A program made the position numbers and the translations under genes. Source: Perilla frutescens (lineage: Eukaryota; Streptophyta; Magnoliopsida; Lamiales; Lamiaceae). From it: DNA of 64,000 nt. Shown here one piece after another: positions 26,437-40,000 of this stretch. The notes under the pieces were generated by a model. It saw only the letters and a program-made list of their open reading frames with translations, was not told the origin of the DNA and did not search any database. Location: contig BRKX01000002.1 of NCBI GenBank assembly GCA_026008535.1, positions 70,825,380 to 70,889,379 on the forward strand, given 5' to 3'. The first letter of the stretch is position 1. The number at the start of each line of letters is the position of its first letter.

Positions 26437-27478
26437 GTGATACGGTCCAATTTAATCCTATAATTATACCTGAAATTTCAGTTTGGTTCCGAAATAAAAT
26501 TTTGGCCCAAATCAATCCTTTAACTTTTTAAAATGTATCACGCTGATTCTTTCATTAATCTCTAAACTAATTTCTGTTAATGTCTGTCACTAATGACGTT
26601 AATTTAAGAAAAAAGGTCAATGTTTGGTCCTATAACTATACTCGAAATCTCAGTTTGATCTCGAAATAAAATTTTGATCCAAATTGTAATTGTTCAATGT
26701 GGAATATTTTAGTCTCATTTTCACTTTATTAATAATTTTATTATCCGACTATTCTTTTTCATTTTTTATTAATTAATAAAATATATGATTAATTTGAAGA
26801 AGGTATAATGATATTCCAATGATTGTGTATGATATAATTAGTAAATGTATATGTTTCTCTTCAATGTCAATATAATTAATGATATTATTTGTACAATAAT
26901 TATCAATAAACTTATTTGAAATTGATATATGATTGAAACGATATAAACTGACGAGTTTTCTTCTTGTAATAATTATGCGATGATAATATTAGACTTTTTT
27001 CGCCTTGGCTCATAATTATATATCATCAGAATTCCATTATGTAAATTAGATAGTTCCACGATTTAGTATTGATTTCTAAAAATATTAAATTCTGATTGAG
27101 ACTATTGAAAAAGACGTCCAAAACTTTCGGATCCATAAATTGTACATGTGGTTTGGTATTGACCTCAAATTAATCTAATCAGGGTTTAAGAAAAAAAAAA
27201 AATTGGGTCCAATTTAGGCCAAAATTTTATTTCGGAACTAAATTGAGATTTCGAGTATACTTGTAAGACCAACTTTGACTTTTTTTCCTTAAATTAGCGT
27301 CGTTAGTGACGGACGTTAATTTTAGTGACGGACGTTAACGAAAATTAGTTTAGGAACTAACGAATAGATTAACGTGATACCTTTTAAAAAGTTAAGAGAT
27401 CAATTTGGGTCAAAATTTTATTTCAGGACCAAACTGAGATTTCATGTATAATTGTAAGATCAAATTGGACTTTATCCC
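26437..27478. mobile_element. foldback / MULE-type MITE with ~270-bp inverted repeats
   Basis: Bases 26437-26700 and the reverse complement of 27200-27478 are about 80 percent alike by eye. Shared phrases are gtccaattt, aaataaaattttg(g/a)cccaaat, ctaaactaattt(c/t)(t/c)gttaa and gtc(t/c)gtcactaa. The flanks are tttatttat (26428-26436) and attatttat (27479-27487), 8 of 9 bases equal, the size expected of MULE target duplications. The roughly 500-bp middle is AT-rich and non-coding. Confidence 0.8.
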
Positions 27479-27749
27479 ATTATTTATTTCCTCTTTTCTT
27501 TTTGGGAACACAAGCTCCATGAATTCAACTGCCATTCATCAATCTAAGTAAAATATTAAACTAAACATTTTGATTGATTGAAATTAAACGCCCCCTCACA
27601 AAAATAATAGTCTCAGAATGCCTTCTTTACTCTTTAGTAGCCTTTAACAAACATCTCTCTCAGAAGATCAAAGCCATATTAAACTTCTTTAAGATTTAAG
27701 AGTAATTTTTGCAATGTCTGTTTAAAATGACAAACACTTACATGCAATT

Positions 27750-28420
27750 GGTATACATAAACTTTATTTCGGATGGAATTTGCGGGTCAAAATTCAAAAA
27801 TTATTAATTGTATCATTAAAAAGGAAATGATCTGTTATCTTATACTAGCTTATTTAGTTCAAATTGTGATTTTTCTCATTCTAATAATATTTAGAGTTTA
27901 GGAGTTTATGAATTTTTAAGTTTTATTAATATCAATTATGGATTATATGAAAGTTGAAAAATTAATTTCAAGTGCAATAGAGTCCACGCGTTAGCGTTGG
28001 GTGAGTTACCGAATTTTTAAAAAATCAAATTAATTCACTTTGTATTTTATGATTCACTAATTCCATTTAAAGATATATATTTATTTAATTTTTTTTTTCA
28101 ACTATCGCTTATATTTGTTTTGAAAAAATTAAATTAATTGTCAAGCTCAATACACAAGCCCACATATTATCATCGGGCGAGTGCATTGAGCAAGTCGTCA
28201 AATTTAAAAAAAAAAATTAAATCAATTCACTTTTATTTTAGGACTTATCAATTTCATTTCAGGGTACAAATTTATATTTATTTTAATCAAATTAAATCAA
28301 TTCACTTTAATTTTAGTATTCACTAATTTTATTCTAAGGTATAAAATTTGTAGGAAATAAACAAAAAAGACAAAAACAGAAAAAAAAAAATAAAATGACA
28401 AGCGCGTAGATATGAATATA
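27750..28420. repeat. dispersed repeat family, copy 3
   Basis: Shares with the 18.7-kb copy the phrases attgtatcattaaaaagg, cttatactagcttatt and agagtttaggagtttatg. It also has the repeated ttcactttaattttag block. A hairpin-capable sequence (gctcaatacacaagcccac / gggcgagtgcattgagc) at about 28144-28194 corresponds to the GC hairpin of copy 1. Confidence 0.55.
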
Positions 28421-29769
28421 TGATTGTACTTTAAGAACAATAATGAAAGAAAAATGCATTTTTTTTGACGAAACATGAACAAAATTCGAAGTGTTAACGG
28501 AAATTGAGTTATGAAATTAATTTGTCTTTCAGGAGGATTCGTGGCTTTAAAAAAAATAAAAAAATCCTAATTTGTTATAGGAGATTCCATATTTTCAAAA
28601 CTTTACAAAGTTTAAATGAACGATTCTACAACGTACATAGAAGTCCATTATATATTATTATGCGATCACATGCAGTTTTTATGATCTGCATATAGAAATT
28701 GCACATATCCAACCTCTATTAATTATATACAGATTATTAATATTTACTTATTCTCAGCAAGTCATTTGGAACAAATTTAAATTATATTGCGAACTTGAGG
28801 CCTCATCGGGAGCTACTATATTATTTAATTTTAATTTTTCTTGAGCAGATACAATATTATTCATGCACTATATATTTGTGGAGGTTTATTTTTAAAGGGG
28901 GTTGATGATTAAATAAAAGGGAAAATCGTATGATAGTAGGAAGAGTTCCGCCGCCCCTACCTAGGCCTGACCTCAAGATTGTGACACTTGTTGGTGGTCT
29001 TTTTCTTAAGGAATTTTGGATTAAGGGTTTAAAAATCGACCCTATTGGCAACATTTGGGGATTAAGATAGTATGAAATTTCATATTCCCAAAAATAAAAA
29101 TAAAATGATTGGAAATTATGGCATCAATTAATTTGTGTTATTTTCCCTTGCTTGATAAAATATATGCATATATTTTCCTCGTTCTACAGCTTTATTGTTC
29201 AATATTTCATAATCGAGCAAAACCTTAATCGCGAGCCCATTTGGTTTTTTTTCAAGTCTAGAGCTACAGTTATTCAAGTACGACCAAAAAAGAGAGAGAC
29301 AGAGACTGAAGAAGAAGAAGAGACAATCAATTGGCTAAGGAATAATTTTCGCAATTACCGAAAGATTATAATTATGATGCTTCGACTTAGAAGCGATATA
29401 TGAGCACGAAAATTCATAACTATACACATCACATCAGTTACTTTTCTGCTTCAATTCAAGCATCATATATAAGAATTTTACACGTAATTTATGAAAGTTA
29501 TCCATAAATTCAATTTATGTATATTAAAAAAATGTGGTTTTTGTTTTACAAAAACACACATGATTCGCAAAATAGAACAAAATATCAGTGGATGGCTGGC
29601 GTATGTTTAAATGGAATCACATGAAAATTGAATTAACTTAATGATAAAATGATGGTGTAAATAGAATATCCACAGATAATAAACAAGAATGAAATTGACA
29701 TTCATGAATTGATTTTATTATAATAATTTATAATTAGTTAATAAAATATATGAATTTACTTTAATTTAT
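28421..29769. other. intergenic, no gene recognised
   Basis: AT-rich; short open frames only. A GAAGAA-rich patch at 29300-29325 is low complexity. Confidence 0.5.
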
Positions 29770-29779
29770 TTTTGAATGA

Positions 29780-31215
29780 TAAATGGAATGGAATGGAATG
29801 ATTATTCCTACGTCGGAATTCCTATTCTCAAATGAAGGGGAATAACCATTTCACTTACCCCCATTGATTTAGTTATTCTCAATGGCTAAAAAAATTAATA
29901 TATGATATATTTATACATAATCATGTCTTATAATATAATTTTATCACATTTAGAAAGATAAACTGAAATCAAATTAAATAATTATTTATTATTATTATTT
30001 ATTTCAAAAAATAATTTAAAAATATATGTTAAAATTAAATTTTGATAGCTTTTATAATTTTCTTGAAGAAATATGAAAGTGATGCCGGAATAAATATAAC
30101 ATAAAAATATGTTATAAATACAATATAAAATATTTATGTATTTGATATAATTTAATATATTCAAACAAAAATTTGAAATGTTAAGTTGTTTTTCTATGAA
30201 GTAAAAATATGTTTATTAACTTATACAAATTATTATATATTGATTAATTAAATATTTTACAATAAAGTTTTTCAATAAAATAAATAAATTATAGCCTGCT
30301 AAAAAAATTAGAAAAAAAACCACATACTAAGAAAGAAAAATGACGTTTAGATATAAAAAATAAATTAAGGCATGTGTTGAATATTTATTAGCTCTACGTG
30401 CAATTTATTCAATTATAAGAAAATTTGCAAGTAAATAAAATATTCATTATATAAGATAAAACAAAACTAATATTTCTTCCATAGACATACCAATCATAAG
30501 AATTGTCATTCCATTCAGACTCCCTAAGTTCATTCCATCCATACCCAATTTCATTATGTCATACCAATCGCCGCCTTATATTGTTAAAATATGTTATTGA
30601 ATATTATGAGATTTTTTACCTTATTGACATTTGTTAAAAAATCAAGTATTCTAATCATTATTTCACTAATGATTAGTAAATTTGTATATTTTATGTAATG
30701 TTTTTCCTATGATGATTTTAGTATTTTTTTATAATATTACAAAATTTTATGAATCGTGAACAAATTATTAATGAGCTTTTACAAAAAAAATTACATATTT
30801 TTCAAATTAAAATATTTTATATTATTCATCATCTAATAAATTTGAAGGGTTTTCATATTTATTTTATTTTTTATATGAATTTTTACAAATGATTGATGAC
30901 TTTTATGTTTTTATATACTTTTCTTCAGTTTTTTTTACAATTCAATTATTTGAAATTTTTATAAGTATATGAAATTTCATTTGTGAATGCAAAAAATAAA
31001 TTAGTATAGTTTTGTAAAATAATAATAATAAAAAAAACTTTTTTTTTGATGATTTGAAATACACAATACCATTAACACATGGGGAAGGGAGGAATGACTA
31101 ATCTCATTTTAATGGGAATGAATATTACTTCGGAAATGACGATTCCCAACTGAAAAATATACGAGTCAGATTGAGAATGAACGTGGGAATTGAAATTTCA
31201 TTCTCATTCCATTAC
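29780..31215. mobile_element. possible non-autonomous element with ggaatgg-rich ends
   Basis: The left end has ggaatggaatggaatg and cctattctcaaatga. The reverse complement of 31080-31215 has atggaatgagaatga and cattctcaatctga. The resemblance is partial, the interior is AT-rich and non-coding, and no target duplication is clear. Confidence 0.35.
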
Positions 31216-32680
31216 AGCATAGGAATGGGAGCCATAACTGTATGTTTAACCGAACTTATTAAATATAAGTCAAATTTCAATGACGATTTCTACAATATAC
31301 GGAACCTAATCGTATTGGAACACACACAAAATAAATTAGATAACGAACTAGAGAAATATTTTAGAGCAGTAGCTATTTGATTGATGTGATCTTCCAATAA
31401 TGCATTGCACCAAAAAGTATGTATATATATAAGTGTGTATTAATTATTAAAACAACAAATGAGGATTGGACTACAAATTCTTTTTGTTTGGTCGGTTTTT
31501 GATTCAGATCGTTGCTTTGTAGCAAAACGGCCTTTTGGGTTCTTTTATTTTATCAAACCAAATCTTCTAATTAATTCAATTCTTCATGTCATAATTTTTC
31601 TCTAATAGTGAAACCATGTAGTTCAATTCTTCGTGTCACATGTGAAAATAATCAAGTGGGCAAGTTATTATTATCAAAACTATTTAAATTCTACTATCAA
31701 AACAGAAAATAGAATTCCATAAATGAAATAGAGATTTTGAGTACTAATATTCTATAACTAAGGAGCAAATTAATTAAGGGTGGACCAATTTTGTAATTAA
31801 TGAATTAATCGGACTAAATGGAAAATAGACATTTTCCTAACTGATGGCTGAGATAGACAATTAAAATTGCAAATGGCTTAGTATTCAAATCAACATCTGA
31901 TGTGGATTTTTGTTGAACTCGTACACGATGATCCACTTCATATCAATAAAGGCATGCGCCACCACCGCCTACTTTCCTATTTTTCAAATTATATCCCGTG
32001 GTCTTCTTCTATTTTTTATTTTTTTCCCTCTTAATTAGTAGATTAACAAAAGTTGATTTTTTAGGGGTGGAATTAGTGTAATAAATACATACATCATTGT
32101 TAATTTATTTGAGTGTATTGAAATTATCAAACATTATTATGCTAAAATAGATACAAATATATTGCTTGAAATTTTGACTTCTAAAGAGCATCTACAAGGA
32201 AGGATTTACACTTTTATTTTGTAAATACTTTAACCCAACTACGCCAACGAATGTTGGCATATTTAATCAAACTCATTAAATTTGAATCGAGCAGTGTTTG
32301 TAAGACATTGGATTAACATGGTCGAATTTGATTTTTTTTCTGTCAAATCAATCTGACGCATGACAACTCGTAACTAAGTAGTAATAGTTTATCCTCATGA
32401 AAAGGTGGTCATAGTTTTCACTTTTATTAAAATTTATTCTAAGAGATCAAGTTTCACCACAACCACCTGAATTTCCCCTGAAGTCTAAGTGAATATACTA
32501 CATATATTGTACCTCGGGGAACGATCTATCACATTTGATTTTTCAATTTTGAAAATAAAAATAAAAATATATGCTATATTCGATTTTCACTATTTTTCTC
32601 TCCAACTCTATTAATTGAACATTTTTTTAACAGAGAATATTGAACATTTTTATACATTGTATAGTACCTACAAATTTATA
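31216..32680. other. intergenic, no gene recognised
   Basis: AT-rich sequence without supported features. Confidence 0.5.
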
Positions 32681-32930
32681 CTCTCTCTGTTTCTATTTAA
32701 TTATTATTTTAGAGTTTTTAGCTTGTTTCAAAATATTTATCGTTTATCATATCTTCACACACTCTCAATTTTCCTCCTATCAAAACCCTATAAAATTTAT
32801 TTAATCAAGATATTATTAGGAAAATCTAATTAATAGCATTTGATATAGGGTGGAGAGAGAAAATGTATATTTGTCACGGCTTAATTTTATGAAAATTTAC
32901 AAAACGACAATTAAATTGAAATTGAGGGAG
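32681..32930. mobile_element. Stowaway-like (Tc1/mariner) MITE
   Basis: A 250-bp unit. The left end is ctctctctgtttctatttaa and the reverse complement of the right end is ctccctcaatttcaatttaa, close to the CTCCCTCCGT termini of Stowaway elements. TA lies on both sides (32679-32680 and 32931-32932), the expected target duplication. Non-coding. Confidence 0.75.
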
Positions 32931-34037
32931 TATATGGTAACTCAAATAAAGTGAAGGACGATGGGGACGGAATCTGATCTCCCATATGTTAATTAGTGAA
33001 AATTAGAGGGACTAAGCAATGGGAAAATATATATACGGAAGACCTGCCCAGATTAATTATACCAACAATTATTAGTCAATAAAAAATATCTTAAAAAAAG
33101 GGGAAGAGCTACCAATCTGACCACACATTACTGTTGTCTCTTGATTTCATTAAAAAGTAAGATTCCTTACACTTCATATGATGTGTTCCTATCTAATTAA
33201 AAATTCTTAACCATCATCATCTCCTAGAATATAAGCTTTGGCTTCATCTGAAATTAGCTGGACTAACCATGTGTAAATTCCACTCTAATTAAATTTATTT
33301 TCATAAATAAAACTTCTCCTCCAAAAGGGTATAAATGGAATTTTACCTAATCTCGAAATTTATTTGAAAAGATCAAGGATGTGACTTATGCTACCTCAGT
33401 GGATTCTACTATTTATACGTATTCATACATTGTGTATGCTGATTACGTGCAGATAAACAGTAGAGTAGATACTATATATTGAACTAAGATTATTAGATTA
33501 AAGCTTATCTTGATGAACTTTGCCATAAATAGCTAAACTGGAGGAATATTGAGTAACTTAACTTCTAAATAATGTCCAAAAAATTGAATGAAATATTGTC
33601 CCACAATGAAAACCTACAGGCTATATGTGATAATACTATCAGAACATGGCATTTTGTTATTGTATGCAGCATCACCAATAAGTGAGCAGGAAAAATAATT
33701 GAATTTTAATTTTAGAACAGTAATTTCAAAAAAAATTCATCAAAGCAACTTGGGCATGTGAGATTGATCACTCACTAGGACCATTGTCAATCTCCAGCCA
33801 ACTAAAAAATAATAGCAAAAGTGAAGTGGCATTTTTGTCAGCTTTTGCCAACTTTAGCAAAACGTTTCAATCAGAGCATTATTGCATTCATCTACCATAC
33901 ATGCTCATATCTTTAAAAACACCTCTATTTATACCTTTTTATGAGAAAAAAAATATGATAGCTAGCATGAAATGAATACTTACCTGTAAAAAGATGTTTT
34001 GAGTTCCATAATCCGATTCGGAGTTTGCTAATCAGAG
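32931..34037. other. upstream region of the RBB1-like gene
   Basis: No separate gene seen. A TATA-like ctatttatacc near 33925-33937, about 105 bp before the ATG, could be the core promoter; this is a weak, context-only call. Confidence 0.35.
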
Positions 34038-37000
34038 ATGGCAACTGAAGCGGATATTCCAGTACCTGTTTGTGAAACAGTAAGATCATCTCTCTGATAT
34101 TTATTTCATGATCTGTAATGCATTAATCTTTACTGTGCTAGTTTACTTTCATGGAACTATAGGAATATAAGATGTATTTTTTCGAGGAATTGCATATGTG
34201 AAGTAAAGCTATGATCATGTTGTCACAGGAGAATTGATCATTATATGACATTACAATGCTAAAGAAATTGAAGTTATGATCCAGCATGACACTACTGTCA
34301 TATGAAATTCAAGTTCTTGAAACTGATTTATATGCGTCTTCTGACATGCGATTCTAAGACAAGAGATTGGTTTTATTTCATCGTACATCTAAAAGAAATA
34401 CAAAACACACTGATTTCTCGGATGTTTATTGTGAATTTCTGATCATAAGAAGAAACAAACTATTTTTATAGGTTACATACTATTTATTTTTGTAGAATAT
34501 AACTGTCAGATCCTAAAACAACAGCATACAACTAGAAGTTTCAAGCAAAAGGTCATTTCTCTTACCGCCTTTACTATCCCAATCAAGAAACCTTGTGTTT
34601 TAACTAGATGATCCACACTATTTTTACGATGATAAGGTAGATGATATAGCATAGTTTAAGTTTTGATGACTAGCTTAAAATCTAGGCAGATAAAACACAC
34701 TAGATCATTAGGGTCTGATGGATAAGTTGAAAAAACTAGTTATCAAGAATGTGAGATCCCAATCAATGCAATATATAACACCAGCAACTAACAGAAGAAA
34801 ATCATATTTCGATCTTAAATTTTGTAGAAATTAAGTTGATAGAGATGTTAATATTTTGTTGCTACTTCCTCTAATTTAGCAAATAAATAGTTGTATGTTC
34901 TTTTTTTAACAAATCGGTACTGTTTTCCAATATGGCAGAGAGGAGAGCAAGTTGCACATTTTGTAGATAATATTATCAAGATTACTGTGAGTAAACTTCC
35001 CCTAGAAAAGCAGACTCAAGATGACAAATACAATGAACTTCCTGCAGTTGAGGGGGAGAATTTTTTAAGACCACCCTCAACTGGTGAGGTTCATGGTGAA
35101 GTATATAATGTTTCACCTGATCAAACAGTGAAAGACGGCACTAAATTAAGTGATCAACCAGTAGAACTCGCTACAGAAGAAGAGACATCCGTGGAAGAAA
35201 TCCAAAAGAACGTTGAAGAATCAAATAGCACAGAGATTGTGACCTCAGATCCTGATGCAGATGATGCAAAGGTGGTGACTCAGCTATCTAAAGACACGAG
35301 CATCGATCATCATGGCACAAATGAGTCCTACACTGAAAATATTGCACTTAATATGGAGATATCACAGGAAACTAGTCCCCCGAGTGAAGAAACTGAGTCG
35401 CATGCACCATGCATCTCAGAAGTTGAGGAGCTGAATGTCCAAGTGAAGACAACAGACAACAAATCTGCAGATAAGAAACCAACAGAAGAGGATATGTCGT
35501 GTAATCTCACAAATGAAGTGTCTGAAGAAGGGGAATCTGACCAAAACATGGTGACCTCAGAGAAGAAGGCGTTAGCAAATGAAAAAAGTGCTGAAGATAA
35601 TTCCAATACTGCAGCTGAGGAAGGAAGTCAAGAAAATAGTACATCTACAGAAATGATCACAACACTTGAGGCTTCTAACAGCGACAAGCTTCAGAGCAAG
35701 AGTGACTTAAATTCATCATTCTCTAAGGAAGAAGACTTTGGAGTTCCCTTTGAGAACACGTTGAGTGAGAGCCATGGAGATACAGAATGTCAGTCTAAAA
35801 CCTTGAAAGATGTTGCAACAGATCATAGCGGCCCAAAGCTCACAGAGAAGTCTGAGAACTCGCTCATCCCAGCTGAAGACTCACACATAGAACATGATGA
35901 GCATTTGGAAGTGGAAAGTGAAAGATTTCCATTGACAGAAGTACCAGCGGGGGGAACCAATGACAATGTCCCAGCAGCCGCAGATAACGTCAAAGACGAT
36001 GATGAAGACCACAAAGGAGCTGAATTGTCTGAAAAAGAGCCAAGTACAGCATGCACTTTGGTGAAAGAAGACAGGCACATAAAAAATCCAGCAGAATCCT
36101 TGCTTGTAGCCCCTGAAAATATTGAAGTATCAAATTTAAGCCAAGAAAAAAGCATAGAAGGTCCTCTAGAGGAGCAAAGCACAAACACAACTCTGCATGG
36201 AAACACAATTGAGGCAGAGGAAGCAACAGTTGATACAGTTGACCGACAGAAGGAAAGTCTTGAGGTATGGATAACACTCCTACACAGAACTGGGTTGGTT
36301 GTCTTTCCCTTGGTCACGCACTTGAAGAATAATAGCTTCATTCTAAACAAAAAGAATAATATATTAACTTTTATATTGCATTAGATAAATTAACCTTTCA
36401 TCTTTTTGCAGAGTTTCCCGCCAATTGTTTCAAGTTCCCCCATAGAGGGAAGCATGAATGCAGTTCTGCAAGAAGTCACAAGTGACCATATTGACAGAAA
36501 TATTGATGAGGTTGACAACCACAAGGAAGTTCATAAGGTAAAAGATGAGGAGAAATATGTGGTTCAACTCTGAAAAGAAAAAAAAAACCATTTATCCTTC
36601 AACTCATGGAATTAAAAATATATATATATATATATTGTTTCTGCAGAATCTATCAATTGGTGAGGCTCATTCTGAAATAAATAATGTATCACCTGATGTC
36701 AGTATCCTTACTGAAAAATCAGATCAAACAGTGAAAGACAGCCCTGATACCTTGCTCATCAGTCCTAAATTAGATGATCAGCCAGTGGAATTTGCTCCAA
36801 ATGAAGAGACATCCGTGGAAGAAATTCAACAGAATGCTGAAGAATCTAGTAGCACGGAGAAAGATGGCGACAGAGGTGTGGTACTACAACAATTCAGTAG
36901 GGATTCATCAGTTGTGACCTCAGAAATGAAAGTGGGAGATACACTTGATGATCTTGATGTGGACGACACGGGGATGGTCACTCAGCTATCTAATGACACT

Positions 37001-40000
37001 GGTAGTGATCATCGTGGCACAAATGATTCCTTCGCCGAAAACATTGCACTTACTGAAGAGCTATTACAGGAAACTAATCTCCCATGTGAAGAAATTGAGT
37101 CTCATGTGCCATGTATCTCAGAAGATGGGGAGCAGAATGTCCATGTGAAGACAACAGACAACAATTTGGGGGATGCGAAAACGACAGAAGAGGACATGTG
37201 TAATCTCACAAGTGAAGTGTCCAAAGGAGAATCAAACCAAAATGAGATGACCTCAGATCAAGAGGTGTTAGCAAATGAAAGAAATACTGAAGATAGTTTC
37301 AACATTGTAGCAGAGGAAGTAAGTCAAGAAAATGATACATCTACAGAAACAATCACATCATTTGAGACTTCTAATAGTGAAGAGAGCAAGAGTGACTTAA
37401 ATTCGTCATTCTCTAAGGAAGAAGAAACAACCGTACAGAAATGTGACAGGTCCATGACAACATCTGAAAACTCTGGAATTCTCTTAGAGAACACTTTGAG
37501 TGATGGCCATGGAGATGTAGCATGTCGATCTGAAACTTTGCAAGATGCTCCTACAGAACATAGCGATGACCCAAAGCTTGCAGAGAAGTCTGAGGAGAGC
37601 TCACTCATCCAAGTTGATGACTCACAAATAGAACGTGATGAACAATTGGAAGAGGAAAGTGAGAGACTGCCATTGATAGAAGCATTAACAGGTGACACCC
37701 ATGACAACGTCCCAACAGCCATGGATAAAGACAAAGAAGCTGAATCTGAAAGTGAGCATAGTACAAGATGTACTTCGGTGCAAGAAGACATGCAAATAGA
37801 AAATCCTGGAGAATCCTTGCATGAATCCCCTGAAAATATTGAAGTGTCTAATTTATGCCAAGAAAACAACATAAAAGTTCCTCTAGAAGAGGAAAGCACA
37901 AGCGCAAATCTTCTAGGAAACACAATCGAGGCAGAGGAAGCAACAATTGATGTGGTAGACCGACAGAAGGAAAGTCTTGAGGTACGGATCATACTCCTAA
38001 GAACTGGGTTGGTTGCCTTTTCATTATAATGATAACCTTTATATTGCAGTCAGTAAAATAACATGTCATCTTGCTGCAGATCCCGCCAATTGTTTCAAGT
38101 TTCCCTGAAGAGGGAAGCATAAATGAAGTTCTGGAAGAAGTCACGAGTAACCAGACAGATGAAAAAACAGTTGATGAGGTTGACAAACACAAGGAAGTTC
38201 TTGAGGTACAAGATGAGAGGCATACTACAAACTGAACCTTCAGTTACTATCATCTTATTTACATGTACATAGATAGAGATATGTATGGCTTAACTCTAAA
38301 AAGAAGGAAATCATTTATCTATAAAGTCATGGAGTTAATGAGTTCTTATTCTTGATGCAGAATCTTTCGACAACTCTTTCAACTGAGGATGCTGACGGAA
38401 ACTTGTTGATCAACTTGGACAGTTCAGAAAATAAAAATGAAGAGGGCTTAGGAATGGAAAGTGAAACGACGTCCCTGCCACTACCTTTGGAAAGGGATGT
38501 TAGTGATGAGTCAAAGTTTTTGCATGAAGCCCGATTTGAGGATGGAGAACCGAAGGAAACTGAGTTCTGTGACAATGAGATAAGTGCAGAATCCAGAACA
38601 GAGAATACTGAAGATTCATTGCATGTAACTTCTGAAGATACCAATGCACCTGATTTGGGCCAAGAGACAGAAAAAACAAGTGCTATTGAGGAGCAAAATG
38701 CATCGACACATCCGCAAGTAATCATGGACAAAAGATCAGACTGCGGAACAGTTGATGCAGCAGAAGAAAAGGAAGAAACTCTTGAGGTACAGGTCAGATA
38801 CGCACTACTATTTTATGATAGCTAGTTTCGCTATACATATGCAATAAGCACTAAAAAGTATTCCCTAAAAATGAAGTAAAATATGACAAATTTCTTCATT
38901 GAACTCTATAATGTTAGTTATCTTACTTTTCTTGTTGCAGAATCTTCCAACAATCGATCCAAATGAGAAGACGGAAGAGAATTCATCTATCCAAGATGAT
39001 TTTCAAAAAATGGAAAATGAGGAGCATTTGGAAAAGGAAATTGATCAACTATCCTTGATAAAGGATCACACAGGGAATGTCAATAATGATGAGGTAATTG
39101 TAAAGGATAAGGTCAAAACTGAAGATGAGAACTCAAGTGGAGCAGAATTGTTTGAAAAGGAAAAAAATACTGAGAGTGTTTCACTGCCAGAAGAAGTGCA
39201 GAGTGAAAAGCCTGTAGAATCCTTGCATGCAGCACCGGATGTAAAAACATCTGATTTTGGTCAAGACACAGAAGCAACAGGTATGCCCGAGGAGCAAATC
39301 CCAACCGAAAATTCACAAGGAATTTCCACTGGGGATGTGATTGATGCAGCTAATACCAACGAGAAAACTCAAGAATTACAGGTGAAAATCATATTAAGAA
39401 TTGAATTGTCATTACAACTGGTATGTAACTTGAACAGTGACTACCTTAAAATAGTAAACAATTTTTTTTATTTTTTTTTTTATCTTTGAGCAAATACGAC
39501 ATAGTATTTAGTTTACTCATTTACCCATGCTGCAGAATGGCTCGAATGAGGAATGTAACAAGGACTTGTTAATTGAAGTGGATGCCTCAGAAACGAAACA
39601 TGACACGTATTTGGAAGAGGAAACAGAAAGACCATCAATATCAGAAGCTTCAAAGGACGGTCCCAATGGTGAAGAGTCAACAATTCTGCTTGAGCCAAAA
39701 ACTGGCGACGAATGCCTAAGCAAAGTTGAACTGCCCGATGATGAGAAAATTATAGACAGTACTACACCAAAGAAAGAGAATGTGCAGGATGATCCTGAGG
39801 GTCATAAAACATCTACTTCAAGTTCAGACATAGAAACAACTGGTTCACTTGAGGAGCAAAGCTTAGCAGAAAATTCTCAAGAAATTATAAGCAACAGAAT
39901 AATTGATGCAACCAACGACAAGGAGCTTGCTCTTGAGGTAAAGACAATTAGCATTTGGATATTCTTACAAGATTATACAATTTTGAACAACGAATGTGTC

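Noticed and set aside
26235..26531. 98-codon open frame beginning in the GC-rich patch
   Set aside because: It crosses into the foldback element's inverted repeat and shows no domain.
36541..36646. Start of the RBB1 exon 4 frame upstream of 36647
   Set aside because: It runs through a TATATA tract and a clear intron 3' end (tttctgcag); it is intron read-through.
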